Made by a program: the position numbers and the translations under genes
Source of the DNA: Cohnella herbarum
GTDB lineage: Bacteria; Bacillota; Bacilli; Paenibacillales; Paenibacillaceae
Assembly (NCBI RefSeq): GCF_012849095.1
Contig: NZ_CP051680.1
Coordinates: 1,302,001 to 1,366,000, forward strand
Length of the DNA: 64,000 bases
Direction: 5' to 3'
Part shown: piece by piece, positions 43,037-51,618 of the stretch
How positions within the stretch are numbered: position 1 is the stretch's first letter
Layout: every line of letters begins with the position of its first letter
The notes under the pieces: model-generated
Told to the model about the DNA's origin: nothing
Database searches by the model: none
What the model saw: the letters and a program-made list of their open reading frames with translations, nothing else

Positions 43037-45409
43037 CTATCCTTTCCCTTTAAGCTCCACGACGACATTAATTTCGTCCGTCTCCTCGAACCGGCGCATA
43101 GTCCCGTCAGGCAACCTGAGTTCCGTCGGAATTCCGCGCAGCCCGCTCGCAAGCAGCCGGAATTTTCCGCTTCGCGCATCGATATCCCACGTAACGTTCA
43201 CGACTCCATGGGGAGTCGAGGCACCACCCTTCGCCCAAGTCAAAGGTCCGATTCGAGGTTGGATCACGATTCGGGCATAACCGGGCGCTCCCGGCTTCAC
43301 GCCAAGAAATTCGCTTGTGCATTCGTATAGGGGCGCTGCGCCCCAACCATGGCAATCGCTGCGCTGCGTAACCGGGTCCTCCAGCCATGTCGTTAGACCA
43401 AGTCCGATCTGCTCCCGCCATAATTCCCACATGCCGAAAGTACGGTCGTATATCCCTGCGTTGGACACCGCTCGAAATAGGAAAAAGGCCATCGCATAGG
43501 ACACCTTCGCTAACGAATCGTCCGCCAGCATATTTTCCGCTAAACGCATAGCCTCCTCGCCTTCGACGGCATTCGCGAGTATCGCCCATAGCTGGGCATG
43601 CTGACTGTATTGCTCCAACGAAGGCGCGTCTTGAAACAGCGCTCTCTCCTCCGACCAGCAATGGCGTATGACCGCATCGATCGTACGTCTCGCCCGCTTC
43701 CGGTATTCCGTTCCCGTATCGGTTCGTCCAGTTGCTTCGTTCAGAATGGCTGCTTGATGCAGCGCCTCTGCATACATGAAATTATATACGGTCAGCGGCA
43801 ATGGCTTGCCCGGAGCGGGAACGCCGTGAGAACCTTCCCATTCGCGAACCCAATCGACGTAAGACCAATAGCGATTCGGGACAGGACCTACGAGTTCGTC
43901 TTCCGTCACCGAGCGTTCGAACCAATCCAGTACCGCGTCGATGGTCGGGCGGTATCGCCGTACAAGCGTAGCGTCGCCCCAGAAAGCGTAATGATCGTGA
44001 ACCATCATGATCCAATGCAGCGCAAACCCCGGGATGATCTGCGTCTCGTTCGAGGGAAAGCGGCTTTGCAGTAAGCCGTTCGGCAGCATAGACTTGTGGA
44101 AATCATCAATCGCTTTGCGCGCTAAACGATCGTCCCCGCCGACGCAATAGGTGAACAACGCCTGCAATCGCGTATCCATAATATATTGAAGCTGCTCGTA
44201 ATACGGGCAGTCGACATAAGTTTCGTACATGCACCGCTGAAGCGTTCGAACGCTGATGTCCCACATGGGAGCGAACGTCTCGTCGGAACACTCGAAGGAA
44301 GCTTTGGTTTCCAGCGGGTATCCGGTTTCGCGGTAATCGAAACTACGCAGCGTTAATGGCACCTCCGCGACCTCTATGTCCAGGCGTACGAACCGGAACG
44401 TACGGAACTGGAATGTCTCGTATTCCTCGCTCCCGAACGTATCCGCTCCGCCGACTCGGTACGAATCGGTTCCCCCGCACAGCGTTTTCCCAACATGATC
44501 GTTACGGTTGCCTTTCCGTCCTTCGCTGTCTACATAGCTTTCCGAGCAGAGGAAGCGAATCTCGCTTCCCCTTCCTCCATCCGTTGCTACCCTCAAAAAG
44601 CCATTAACCAATTCTCCCGCATCCAACTCGAGCGAAACTTTACTTCGGGCGGGCAGCACAAGCCGGGATCCGCCGCTTGCGAAATTCCGTAAATGCAGGT
44701 CCTCCTGTATTCCCTCACTGCGCACCATACGAGTAAAGCTTCGGGAACGCTCGAACATGAGCGGAATCGGTCGCGGAGCGAGGGGCCAGACGCCTACAAT
44801 GCCGTAAGTGCCCGGATTAGGCGATTCTCCGGTCGCCTCCACTGGGGACCAGCGCGTATCGTCATAGTCGACTCGTTCCCACCCATGCGGGAGAAGTCCA
44901 CCGTCCACCCGCTCCAATCCTCCCGTAACCGTGAGCGGTTGCGGCTGAAATACGACGGCCTCATCTCGCAGACATCGCCATGAGTCGTTTGTAGACAACT
45001 CCTCCAGTAAATCATCTTCCGCATAGAGGTTCCCTTGAAGCAAGAACGCCCCCGCCGGAGCGCTAATAATAGCGAACGGCTTCGTGTCGTCTTCCCCGTA
45101 ATGAAGCACTTTGGCCGCCAGTACGTTCCGGCCCTCCTTCAACTTGGACGAGAGATCGACCGTCTCGTAATATTGCGTCCACCGGTCCCCCCTGCAAGGA
45201 CCGAAGGCAACCGATTCCCCGTTGAGGTAAAGACGATAACGGCTGTTCGCCGACACGTCGACAACTAAACGGCACTTACGGGAAGGCGGGAGATGAAATT
45301 CACGCCGGAAATATACGATACGGCTTGCAGTCGGATTGCTGCCGTCTTTTTTCTGCGCCCATATCCATTGGGCAGACCATGTTTGGTCCTCTTCCCTGAT
45401 CTTCATCAT
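43037..45409 (-). CDS. Alpha-L-rhamnosidase-like glycoside hydrolase (family 78)
   Basis: 790 residues. The N-terminal beta domains (about 1-330, with WSAQWIWAQ and YRLYLNGESVAFGPCRGD) precede an (alpha/alpha)6 catalytic domain with the family block YVDCPYYEQLQYIMDTRLQ near 395, SRFPS and CHGWGAAPLY near 695. A C-terminal beta domain ends the protein. No signal peptide, so it acts on imported rhamnosides in the cytosol. It is 12 bases after the secreted glycosidase gene, the last gene of the second ABC operon. Confidence 0.88.
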   Translation of the reverse strand: MMKIREEDQTWSAQWIWAQKKDGSNPTASRIVYFRREFHLPPSRKCRLVVDVSANSRYRLYLNGESVAFGPCRGDRWTQYYETVDLSSKLKEGRNVLAAKVLHYGEDDTKPFAIISAPAGAFLLQGNLYAEDDLLEELSTNDSWRCLRDEAVVFQPQPLTVTGGLERVDGGLLPHGWERVDYDDTRWSPVEATGESPNPGTYGIVGVWPLAPRPIPLMFERSRSFTRMVRSEGIQEDLHLRNFASGGSRLVLPARSKVSLELDAGELVNGFLRVATDGGRGSEIRFLCSESYVDSEGRKGNRNDHVGKTLCGGTDSYRVGGADTFGSEEYETFQFRTFRFVRLDIEVAEVPLTLRSFDYRETGYPLETKASFECSDETFAPMWDISVRTLQRCMYETYVDCPYYEQLQYIMDTRLQALFTYCVGGDDRLARKAIDDFHKSMLPNGLLQSRFPSNETQIIPGFALHWIMMVHDHYAFWGDATLVRRYRPTIDAVLDWFERSVTEDELVGPVPNRYWSYVDWVREWEGSHGVPAPGKPLPLTVYNFMYAEALHQAAILNEATGRTDTGTEYRKRARRTIDAVIRHCWSEERALFQDAPSLEQYSQHAQLWAILANAVEGEEAMRLAENMLADDSLAKVSYAMAFFLFRAVSNAGIYDRTFGMWELWREQIGLGLTTWLEDPVTQRSDCHGWGAAPLYECTSEFLGVKPGAPGYARIVIQPRIGPLTWAKGGASTPHGVVNVTWDIDARSGKFRLLASGLRGIPTELRLPDGTMRRFEETDEINVVVELKGKG

Positions 45410-45421
45410 TTCTTATCGCCG

Positions 45422-47599
45422 TCAATACCCTGCGGGCAGTGCGAACAGCTTTCCTTCCCCGGGCGCAAAGGAGGCGAACAATTGCCCGGTCGTGCTGTCG
45501 TAGTTGGTGCCGTCTTCTCCCCCCGTTGTCTTGGATATCTCGGTTACGGATAACGGCTTGGGCGTCAAGGAGAATGTCAACGTACGCGAATTCACCGTAT
45601 CCCTGTTCACGACCATGACGTACTTGCGCCCGTTTCCATTCGCGTAATACCCGATCACTGTCGGCTGCGTATTGTCCGTCGGTTGCCAGAAGAAGTTCGC
45701 AGGAAGCGCGGTAGATCCATTAGGAATTGTCCCCGTATGGTAAACCGCCTGCGAAGTCAACGAAGTTAAGGAAGGGCCTAGCTTCAGTACCTCGCCATTA
45801 ATTTCCTGAGCCCAAGCATAAGAGATGTTTTTCGTGCCGTCCGGCAAAATGATGCCATCGTGGAAGGGCTCGTTCCATACGGCGTTTTGTGGCGTCCAAT
45901 ACGTAAAATAAATATATCCTTTGGCGCCGTAGGCAAGGTTGGTATAAATCTGATAGCGCATTTCTTCCTTGCTTGGCACGCGATAGGTGCCTGTAATGCC
46001 GACCGACTGTATATACGACCAGAAATCGATCTTGCCGAGCAACGCTTGCCGACGGATGATTTCAAGATTTTCAAAATAGTCGCTCCGGTTCGCCCCGGAT
46101 GAAAGAAAAGGATAATGATCGAACACGAGTACATCCGGATGCTTGTTAACCCATCTGTATACGTAATCCTCGTAAGAGTGCGGCGTAATATTCTGGTTAA
46201 TCGTGAACCAGAAGTCTGAGTCGATCGGGGAGCCTCCGACATATGCGGTACCGTCCTTCTCCCACTTCTCCCCCGTATTCGTGCGAATGACCCATCCTAC
46301 GGATTGATCGCCTGCTCCGTTATGCGTCAATTCCATATAGTAAGAGGTATTCGGGCTAACCGTTGCATTCAATGAAAACTGCGGCCAATTGGTCGAGGGT
46401 GAGGAAACCGTCGATTCGGCGATTTTCGTCGTTTTGGCCGGCGAATTCCACAAGGTCAACTTAAGCGCTTCTCCGTTCGTCATTTGAGATTTGTCAAAAT
46501 GCATTTGAATCGTATTAATAGAAGAGATATTCGGTCCGGTACGAAAAGTTTGTCCGAGCGGCTTTAAAGGCGTGACATATTCGCCGGACATCGGGCGAAA
46601 CCCGAAAAGGCCTTCAGCGGAGCTCGGAAGCAAATTCGCGAAAACCATATGCGCGGGATCGTTCGCTTTAAGCCGTTCCTGGGCCGCCTGCAAGCGCACC
46701 ATAAGATCGACCGTCGGTTCGTCCTTCAGATTGTAGCCGAGCAATGCCGGGTGCGATTTATAAAAACCGACTAACGAATCGAGATAAGCGTCGGATACTC
46801 TGCCTCCCTGGCCATATGTAGAAGCTAGTTGGGAATAACGAATTTCAAAATAAAGGTCTTTAGCCTGCGGTGCTCCATTCAAATAAGCCTGACCGCCCGA
46901 ATACGAATCGTTCGGACTGACGGCAATAAAAGCACCTTCTTTTGAACTGTTTGTTTGCAGCTCCATATAATACGTGTTATTCGCGACAATATTGGTATAC
47001 GACGCATAAGTCGGGTTCAAATTCGGCGCGATCTGGAATTCTACGAGATCGTTGTCGAGCGGTCCCGTTACCGCGTCGCAGCCTACCGTAATCGCTTTGC
47101 TCGGGCTATCGTAAACGCAAAGCTTCAGTTTAGCGTTGCTCGGCAACGTCGATTTATCCACCTTAAGCGCGACATGATCGATATACCACCCTGTTCCCGA
47201 TGCTGGCGAAGCGAACGTCTGCCCGATTCTGCGATCCGATCGTGCCTTCCAACCGTCACCGACGATAGATTGCACCGCTAGCTCGCTCTTCAGTTCCAAG
47301 CCAAAGTCATGAGCGAGAAGCTTCAGCCCGTGTGCCGCGGCATACTGCAACGCTCGCTCGTTCGAGGCGTGCGAAACAACGTTGTTGGTGCCGACGACGA
47401 ATGTCGCGTTTAGGTTTGCGATGTCGGCATATGCGGCATCGCTAGTTTCCGCCGGTTCCGGAGGGTAGAATATGCCTATCGGGAACGGCGGGACCGTTGC
47501 AACGCTGGCCGAAGTCGTCTTCATGCTGAAACCAAACGAGTAAGTTATGAGGGCTAACGTACAGCCAATCGACATTGCGGCAATTTTGAGCTTTTTCAA
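45422..47599 (-). CDS. Secreted TIM-barrel glycoside hydrolase with two inserted beta domains
   Basis: About 725 residues. A signal peptide (IAAMSIGCTLALITYSFG) is followed by barrel pieces with IANLNATFVVGTNN and SHPALLGYNLKDEP, where the Glu in DEP is a likely acid/base. A later piece has LVFDHYPFLSS and GAKGYIYFTYW. Two similar beta-sandwich inserts start GQTFASPASG and GQTFRTGPN, both ending near a YYMEL strand and a DLYFEI/DFWFTI strand. The family (GH42/GH5-like clan A) was not fixed. TTG 47599 with AAAGGAGAG upstream is chosen. It probably trims polymer outside the cell before import. Confidence 0.75.
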   Translation of the reverse strand: MKKLKIAAMSIGCTLALITYSFGFSMKTTSASVATVPPFPIGIFYPPEPAETSDAAYADIANLNATFVVGTNNVVSHASNERALQYAAAHGLKLLAHDFGLELKSELAVQSIVGDGWKARSDRRIGQTFASPASGTGWYIDHVALKVDKSTLPSNAKLKLCVYDSPSKAITVGCDAVTGPLDNDLVEFQIAPNLNPTYASYTNIVANNTYYMELQTNSSKEGAFIAVSPNDSYSGGQAYLNGAPQAKDLYFEIRYSQLASTYGQGGRVSDAYLDSLVGFYKSHPALLGYNLKDEPTVDLMVRLQAAQERLKANDPAHMVFANLLPSSAEGLFGFRPMSGEYVTPLKPLGQTFRTGPNISSINTIQMHFDKSQMTNGEALKLTLWNSPAKTTKIAESTVSSPSTNWPQFSLNATVSPNTSYYMELTHNGAGDQSVGWVIRTNTGEKWEKDGTAYVGGSPIDSDFWFTINQNITPHSYEDYVYRWVNKHPDVLVFDHYPFLSSGANRSDYFENLEIIRRQALLGKIDFWSYIQSVGITGTYRVPSKEEMRYQIYTNLAYGAKGYIYFTYWTPQNAVWNEPFHDGIILPDGTKNISYAWAQEINGEVLKLGPSLTSLTSQAVYHTGTIPNGSTALPANFFWQPTDNTQPTVIGYYANGNGRKYVMVVNRDTVNSRTLTFSLTPKPLSVTEISKTTGGEDGTNYDSTTGQLFASFAPGEGKLFALPAGY

Positions 47600-47645
47600 A
47601 AGAATCCTCTCCTTTTTCGCATGTACGATCATTACCGTTGCAGCT

Positions 47646-48482
47646 TTATCCTTTCAAGCCGCCAGTCGTAAAGCCGGAAACGAGCTTATTCTGAAATAAA
47701 ACGAAAACGAGAAGAATCGGAATGACGGAAAGCGTTAGTGCCGCGAACAGCGTCGTCCAATCCGCCGCATACTGCTGCTTCAGCATCATGTCGTACAAGC
47801 CGACGGAAATCGTATACAGCTTATCGTCTTGCAGGAACATGAACGGAAGAAAATAATCATTCCATATAGACACCATCGTCACTAGGCTGACTGCGGCAAT
47901 GCTGGGTCCGCTAAGCGGCAGCATGATGCGAAAGAAAATTTGCCAATGGCTCGCTCCGTCCATGAACGCCGCTTCCGCGTATTCCCAAGAAATTCCTCTG
48001 TAAAAACCGTATAAAATAATGAAGTTCATGCTCAGACCGCCCGAATACAAGATCAGCAGCCCAATATGGCTGTTGAATAGATTCAGGTCGATCATTAGCT
48101 TATAAAGCGCGGCAAGCGATCCGACCTGCGGGATGAGAAACGAGCTGACGGCGAAGAAGAAAATGACTCCTTTTCCGGTAAACTTGTATTTGGCCACCGT
48201 ATAGGAGGACATCGCCGAGAACAAGACGGCCAACAACGTGCCGACGGCCGTAATGAATAAGCTGTTGAAAAAATAAGTGCCGAGACCGCTTTCCTGCCAC
48301 GCCTTGCCGTAATTGGACCAGAGCAGCTTTTCCGGCCAGGACCATACATTCGCGTAAAATTCCGGATTAGATTTGAAGGCGTTGATCGCCATCCACAAAA
48401 ACGGATACAGAATGGTCGCGGCGTAAGCGAAAAGCGCGATTTGAAGCAGCAGAGCGCTGCCTTTTTGCTGGGATGTTTTCAT
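47646..48482 (-). CDS. Carbohydrate ABC transporter permease (MalG type), second operon
   Basis: About 278 residues, six membrane helices. The EAA loop reads EYAEAAFMDGASHWQIFFRI. ATG 48482 has CAGGAGGTG 6 bases upstream; a GTG three codons earlier overlaps it. It lies between its partner permease and the secreted glycosidase. Confidence 0.93.
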   Translation of the reverse strand: MKTSQQKGSALLLQIALFAYAATILYPFLWMAINAFKSNPEFYANVWSWPEKLLWSNYGKAWQESGLGTYFFNSLFITAVGTLLAVLFSAMSSYTVAKYKFTGKGVIFFFAVSSFLIPQVGSLAALYKLMIDLNLFNSHIGLLILYSGGLSMNFIILYGFYRGISWEYAEAAFMDGASHWQIFFRIMLPLSGPSIAAVSLVTMVSIWNDYFLPFMFLQDDKLYTISVGLYDMMLKQQYAADWTTLFAALTLSVIPILLVFVLFQNKLVSGFTTGGLKG

Positions 48483-48499
48483 GATGTTCACCTCCTGTG

Positions 48500-49390
48500 T
48501 CAGTATTCGACGACTTCTTTGCGATCAAGCGCGTATTTGACTGCATAAGTAATCCCGAAGCCGACGAGGATTAACACGATGCCAAGAGCAGAAGCAAGCC
48601 CGTAATCGCCCTTCTGAATCAATACCGTAATTTGCAGCGCCACCGTATTGGTCGTCGAATTCGGTCCCCCGCCGGTCAACAGCTTCGATTGCAGAAAGAT
48701 CGTAAAAGCTGAGCTTGTGCCGATCAAGATAAGAGCCGATATGTTCGGCCATATCATCGGTACGATTACTTGAACGAGCTCCCTCTTCTTCGAGAGCCCC
48801 TCCAGTTTTCCCACCTCGAAAATATCCTGCGGGATCCGCGCAATCGCTCCCATAATCATCGTGGCGTAAAACCCGATTCCCGCCCATACGCAGAAGAAAA
48901 ATACGGTCGGAAGCGCCGTTCCCGTCTCCCCTAACCAGGAGCGCTGCCAGTCCTCCAATCCGATCCATCCGAGCAGCGGATTAACGATTCCGATGATGGG
49001 GCTCGTCGCGAATGAAAACACCATGGTCATGATGACGATCGAAATAATCGTCGGCAAGAAGAACACGGCACGGTAAAACGAATGGAATCGTATTTTTTGC
49101 GACAATACGTAACCGATCGCGACGGAAAGCGGCAACAGGACGAGGACGTTCAACGGAATCCACAGCAGCGTATTTTGCACAGCATATCGGTAAACCGGAT
49201 CTTCTCCGATCAAGTTGAATATTTTTTCGTAATTGGCGAAGTTTACCCAGTCGATTTTTCCTGTATAGACGTTCCAGCGTTGGAAGGAATAAACGACCGT
49301 TTGATAATTGACGTACACGGTAAAGACAAGGAAGTGCAATACCGGGTAGGCTAGCATTGTAAAGATAAACAGATTCTGTTTCCGCTTCAT
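48500..49390 (-). CDS. Carbohydrate ABC transporter permease (MalF type), second operon
   Basis: 296 residues, six membrane helices. The EAA loop reads DIFEVGKLEGLSKKRELVQV, with some drift from consensus. GGAGG lies 9 bases before the ATG. It forms a heterodimer channel with the next gene; again no ATPase is encoded locally. Confidence 0.92.
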   Translation of the reverse strand: MKRKQNLFIFTMLAYPVLHFLVFTVYVNYQTVVYSFQRWNVYTGKIDWVNFANYEKIFNLIGEDPVYRYAVQNTLLWIPLNVLVLLPLSVAIGYVLSQKIRFHSFYRAVFFLPTIISIVIMTMVFSFATSPIIGIVNPLLGWIGLEDWQRSWLGETGTALPTVFFFCVWAGIGFYATMIMGAIARIPQDIFEVGKLEGLSKKRELVQVIVPMIWPNISALILIGTSSAFTIFLQSKLLTGGGPNSTTNTVALQITVLIQKGDYGLASALGIVLILVGFGITYAVKYALDRKEVVEY

Positions 49391-49418
49391 GCAGTAGATC
49401 CTCCAAATAAGGCTACAT

Positions 49419-49440
49419 CCAGTTCCTGCTTCGGAACTGG
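49419..49440 (-). terminator. Hairpin after the second binding-protein gene
   Basis: CCAGTTCC and GGAACTGG form a tight stem without a T tract. It may protect the upstream mRNA or limit read-through, like the attenuator at 37565. Confidence 0.5.
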
Positions 49441-49503
49441 AGGCAGCGTTTGCAATGAGATACAGGTCGGCCGGTTATGCTTATTTCAATCCCAACTCTT
49501 CTT

Positions 49504-50898
49504 TCAATCCCAACTCTTCGGCGTATTCGTTCCACTTTTCTTTGGCAAAAGTATAATCATCATTGAACTGCTGTTCTGCGGTTTTTGTTCCGGTCGATAT
49601 GTTGCCATTGAATTCGCCGGAGGGGAAAATCCCCCGAATTTCATGTACATAGGGCTAGCGGAATTGAACGTAAACGGCGTCGAGCTTTGCATGATGTCCA
49701 CGACGCTTTGGGTGAACTCGCTTACCTTCACTCCGTCCATGTCGTACTTGAACGGACGAAGAGCGCCGGTAGACTCGGTAAATTTCTTGTTCATTTGCTT
49801 CGTCGCGGCAAACCGGATGAATTCCTTAGCAAGATCCATTTCCTTCGCTTTCGTCGGGATGACCGTAATATCGCCGCCAACCATACTGAAAGCAATGTTC
49901 GTTTCTTTGGCGTTGTCGACAAGCGGAACCGGCATCATTTTCATGCGGAAGCCGCTCGGAATCGATGTTTTCATTTCGTTCTCCAGCCAATGGCCGTTCG
50001 GTATCATGGCAGCCTTGCCGGACAGGAACAGCATTTGCGCTTCCGTATGATTGACCGCCTCAGAGCCTTTCAGCACCCAACCGTTTTTGAACAACGCTTC
50101 ATATTGCTCGAGCGCCTGCTTCTTCGCCGGATGATTAAGCGGCTCGGGCGATTCCATCTTCAGAAGCTCGTTCAAGTAATCAAAGCCTCCAGCCTGCAGA
50201 ATCATCGGCTTAACCATGAAGTCCATATACCCTCCGGGAATTTTACCGGGGTAAACGATCGGCGCGATGCCTTTTGCCTTCATTTTGTCTGCAAGCTGGG
50301 CGAAATCACTCCACGTCTTCGGTACCTCCCAGCCGTTCTCTTCGAACATACCCGCGTTGTACACCATGCCAAGAAGACCGTCCGACCAAGGAAGCGCGAA
50401 TATTTTATCTTTGCCCTCCGCGAATTTCCGAGCTTCCTCGTTCATCGTATCCTTGAACTTGCCCCCGTCGAGGCTATCCCCGTTGTAGACGTCGGACAAG
50501 TCGGTCAACATACCCTTGCCTGCCCAAATCTGCCATTTGTCCGAGTGAATGAGGAATGCTACGTCCGGCAAATTGCTACCGGATTCGAAGCGCGGGTCCA
50601 ACTTGTCCATAATGCCCGCATCGCCTTCCAGTTCAACGGTGACGTCTTGATGCGCCTTCTCGAATTCTTTCTTTAATTCCAAGAACCAGGCGTCTCCGTA
50701 CCCGCCTTTGAAATAAGCCACTTTCAGCGTCTTCGGAGCGGGATCAGCCGATTGCTGCAGTTTTTCCGACTCGCTATTCGGAACCGTTCCACCGGCCTCC
50801 TCCTTATTCCCTCCGCCGCATCCGGCTAGCAATGAGATAAGCATGACAGCAATAAGGAATCGAAAGGCATAATTAAGCTTTTTGTTTTTTGAGTTCAT
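49504..50898 (-). CDS. Sugar-binding lipoprotein, C-terminus shifted by a probable one-base loss
   Basis: 464 residues as read, solute-binding family 1, with lipobox LLAGC (Cys27). The last 40 residues from MKFGGFSPPANS are Ser/Pro/Lys-rich and unlike the family. Adding one G to the run of five at 49631-49635 gives GIFPSGEFNGNIST, AEQQFNDDYTFAKEKWNEY and a stop at 49481, a normal amphipathic end. The shift is either a real mutation or a sequencing error. A tandem 18-base duplication ends the gene (ELGLKEELGLK in the repaired frame). It is the first gene of the operon down to 43037. Confidence 0.85.
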   Translation of the reverse strand: MNSKNKKLNYAFRFLIAVMLISLLAGCGGGNKEEAGGTVPNSESEKLQQSADPAPKTLKVAYFKGGYGDAWFLELKKEFEKAHQDVTVELEGDAGIMDKLDPRFESGSNLPDVAFLIHSDKWQIWAGKGMLTDLSDVYNGDSLDGGKFKDTMNEEARKFAEGKDKIFALPWSDGLLGMVYNAGMFEENGWEVPKTWSDFAQLADKMKAKGIAPIVYPGKIPGGYMDFMVKPMILQAGGFDYLNELLKMESPEPLNHPAKKQALEQYEALFKNGWVLKGSEAVNHTEAQMLFLSGKAAMIPNGHWLENEMKTSIPSGFRMKMMPVPLVDNAKETNIAFSMVGGDITVIPTKAKEMDLAKEFIRFAATKQMNKKFTESTGALRPFKYDMDGVKVSEFTQSVVDIMQSSTPFTFNSASPMYMKFGGFSPPANSMATYRPEQKPQNSSSMMIILLPKKSGTNTPKSWD

Positions 50899-51129
50899 CT
50901 TTTGTTTGCTCCTCGTTGTTTATTTTTGATTTGAAGCGTTTACATTGATAACCATAATTCTTCTCTGTTTTCCCCCTTGGGTTATAGATGCTAGATGAAA
51001 TCTGCAATATCTCATTCCACCTGTCACTCATTATAGGGTATAAAATGAAGAAAAAAATGTGGGTTATCAACGTAATTTTTGCATAATTTAAACTTCGGTT
51101 CAATTCATATGCCCGTTAATTTTACAAAT

Positions 51130-51180
51130 TAAAGAGGAGCTGCCAAGTAGCAAGCTCCTCAGTTATTGTTCCTCGTAAGT
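51130..51180 (-). repeat. Dispersed hairpin element, copy 6
   Basis: The minus strand reads ACTTACGAGGAACAATAACT followed by GAGGAGCTTGC / GGCAGCTCCTC. It has drifted from copy 5 but keeps the same layout and orientation. Confidence 0.6.
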
Positions 51181-51451
51181 CTACTATCGACTCTGTAATT
51201 TATCTATTATTGTTAAAAACATTTCCCAAAAAATTACCACTTTTTCTCAATAATCGTTAACCGGGCTTTTGCTCTTAGATAATCTTGCCTGCCTTGTCGA
51301 GACCGCGAATTTCGCATGACCGAATCGCCTAGGTTGCGGAATAACTTTTTCGTTTCCAGTTTTGTTTTGCCGGTTTGTGTTACAACTAATTTGAGGAATG
51401 CAAAGTCTGATTGTGTGGTTAGCCAACCTGATTTGGGAGTGAGGATTTTAC

Positions 51452-51547
51452 ATGAGTACAGACGGCAATAAGGAAAGTAGGCGCGGACTTTCCGCTATCG
51501 TTGGAAATAAAAAAAAGATGACCCTGAATAAACAGGAATCATCTTAA
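51452..51547 (+). CDS. Possible 31-residue peptide
   Basis: An ATG with GAGTGAGG 7-8 bases upstream opens a 31-codon frame (STDGNKESRRGLSAIVGNKK at its core) to a stop at 51547. Its 3' half coincides with the opposite-strand terminator, so it may be chance. It is basic and has no recognised family. Confidence 0.2.
   Translation: MSTDGNKESRRGLSAIVGNKKKMTLNKQESS
51509..51545 (-). terminator. Terminator of the FIVAR/SLH gene
   Basis: The minus strand reads AAGATGATTCCTG, a loop, CAGGGTCATCTT, then TTTTTTATTT, about 75 bases after the stop at 51619. Confidence 0.9.
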
Positions 51548-51618
51548 ATGGTCGTTTTATCTTAATGAATGAGTATCCCGATGAGTTTTGGACTGATTTC
51601 TTTGCTTAATCTCTTGTC

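Larger units (their letters stand above)
50899..51618. other. Intergenic region between the second sugar operon and the FIVAR/SLH gene
   Basis: About 720 bases. It holds the promoter region of the binding-protein gene, hairpin element copy 6 (51130-51180), a possible 31-codon plus-strand ORF (51452-51547) and the SLH gene terminator (51509-51545). The rest shows nothing recognisable. Confidence 0.5.

Noticed and set aside
50873..51103. 76-residue minus-strand ORF before the second binding protein
   Set aside because: It overlaps the binding-protein start and promoter region in another frame with no supporting signal.
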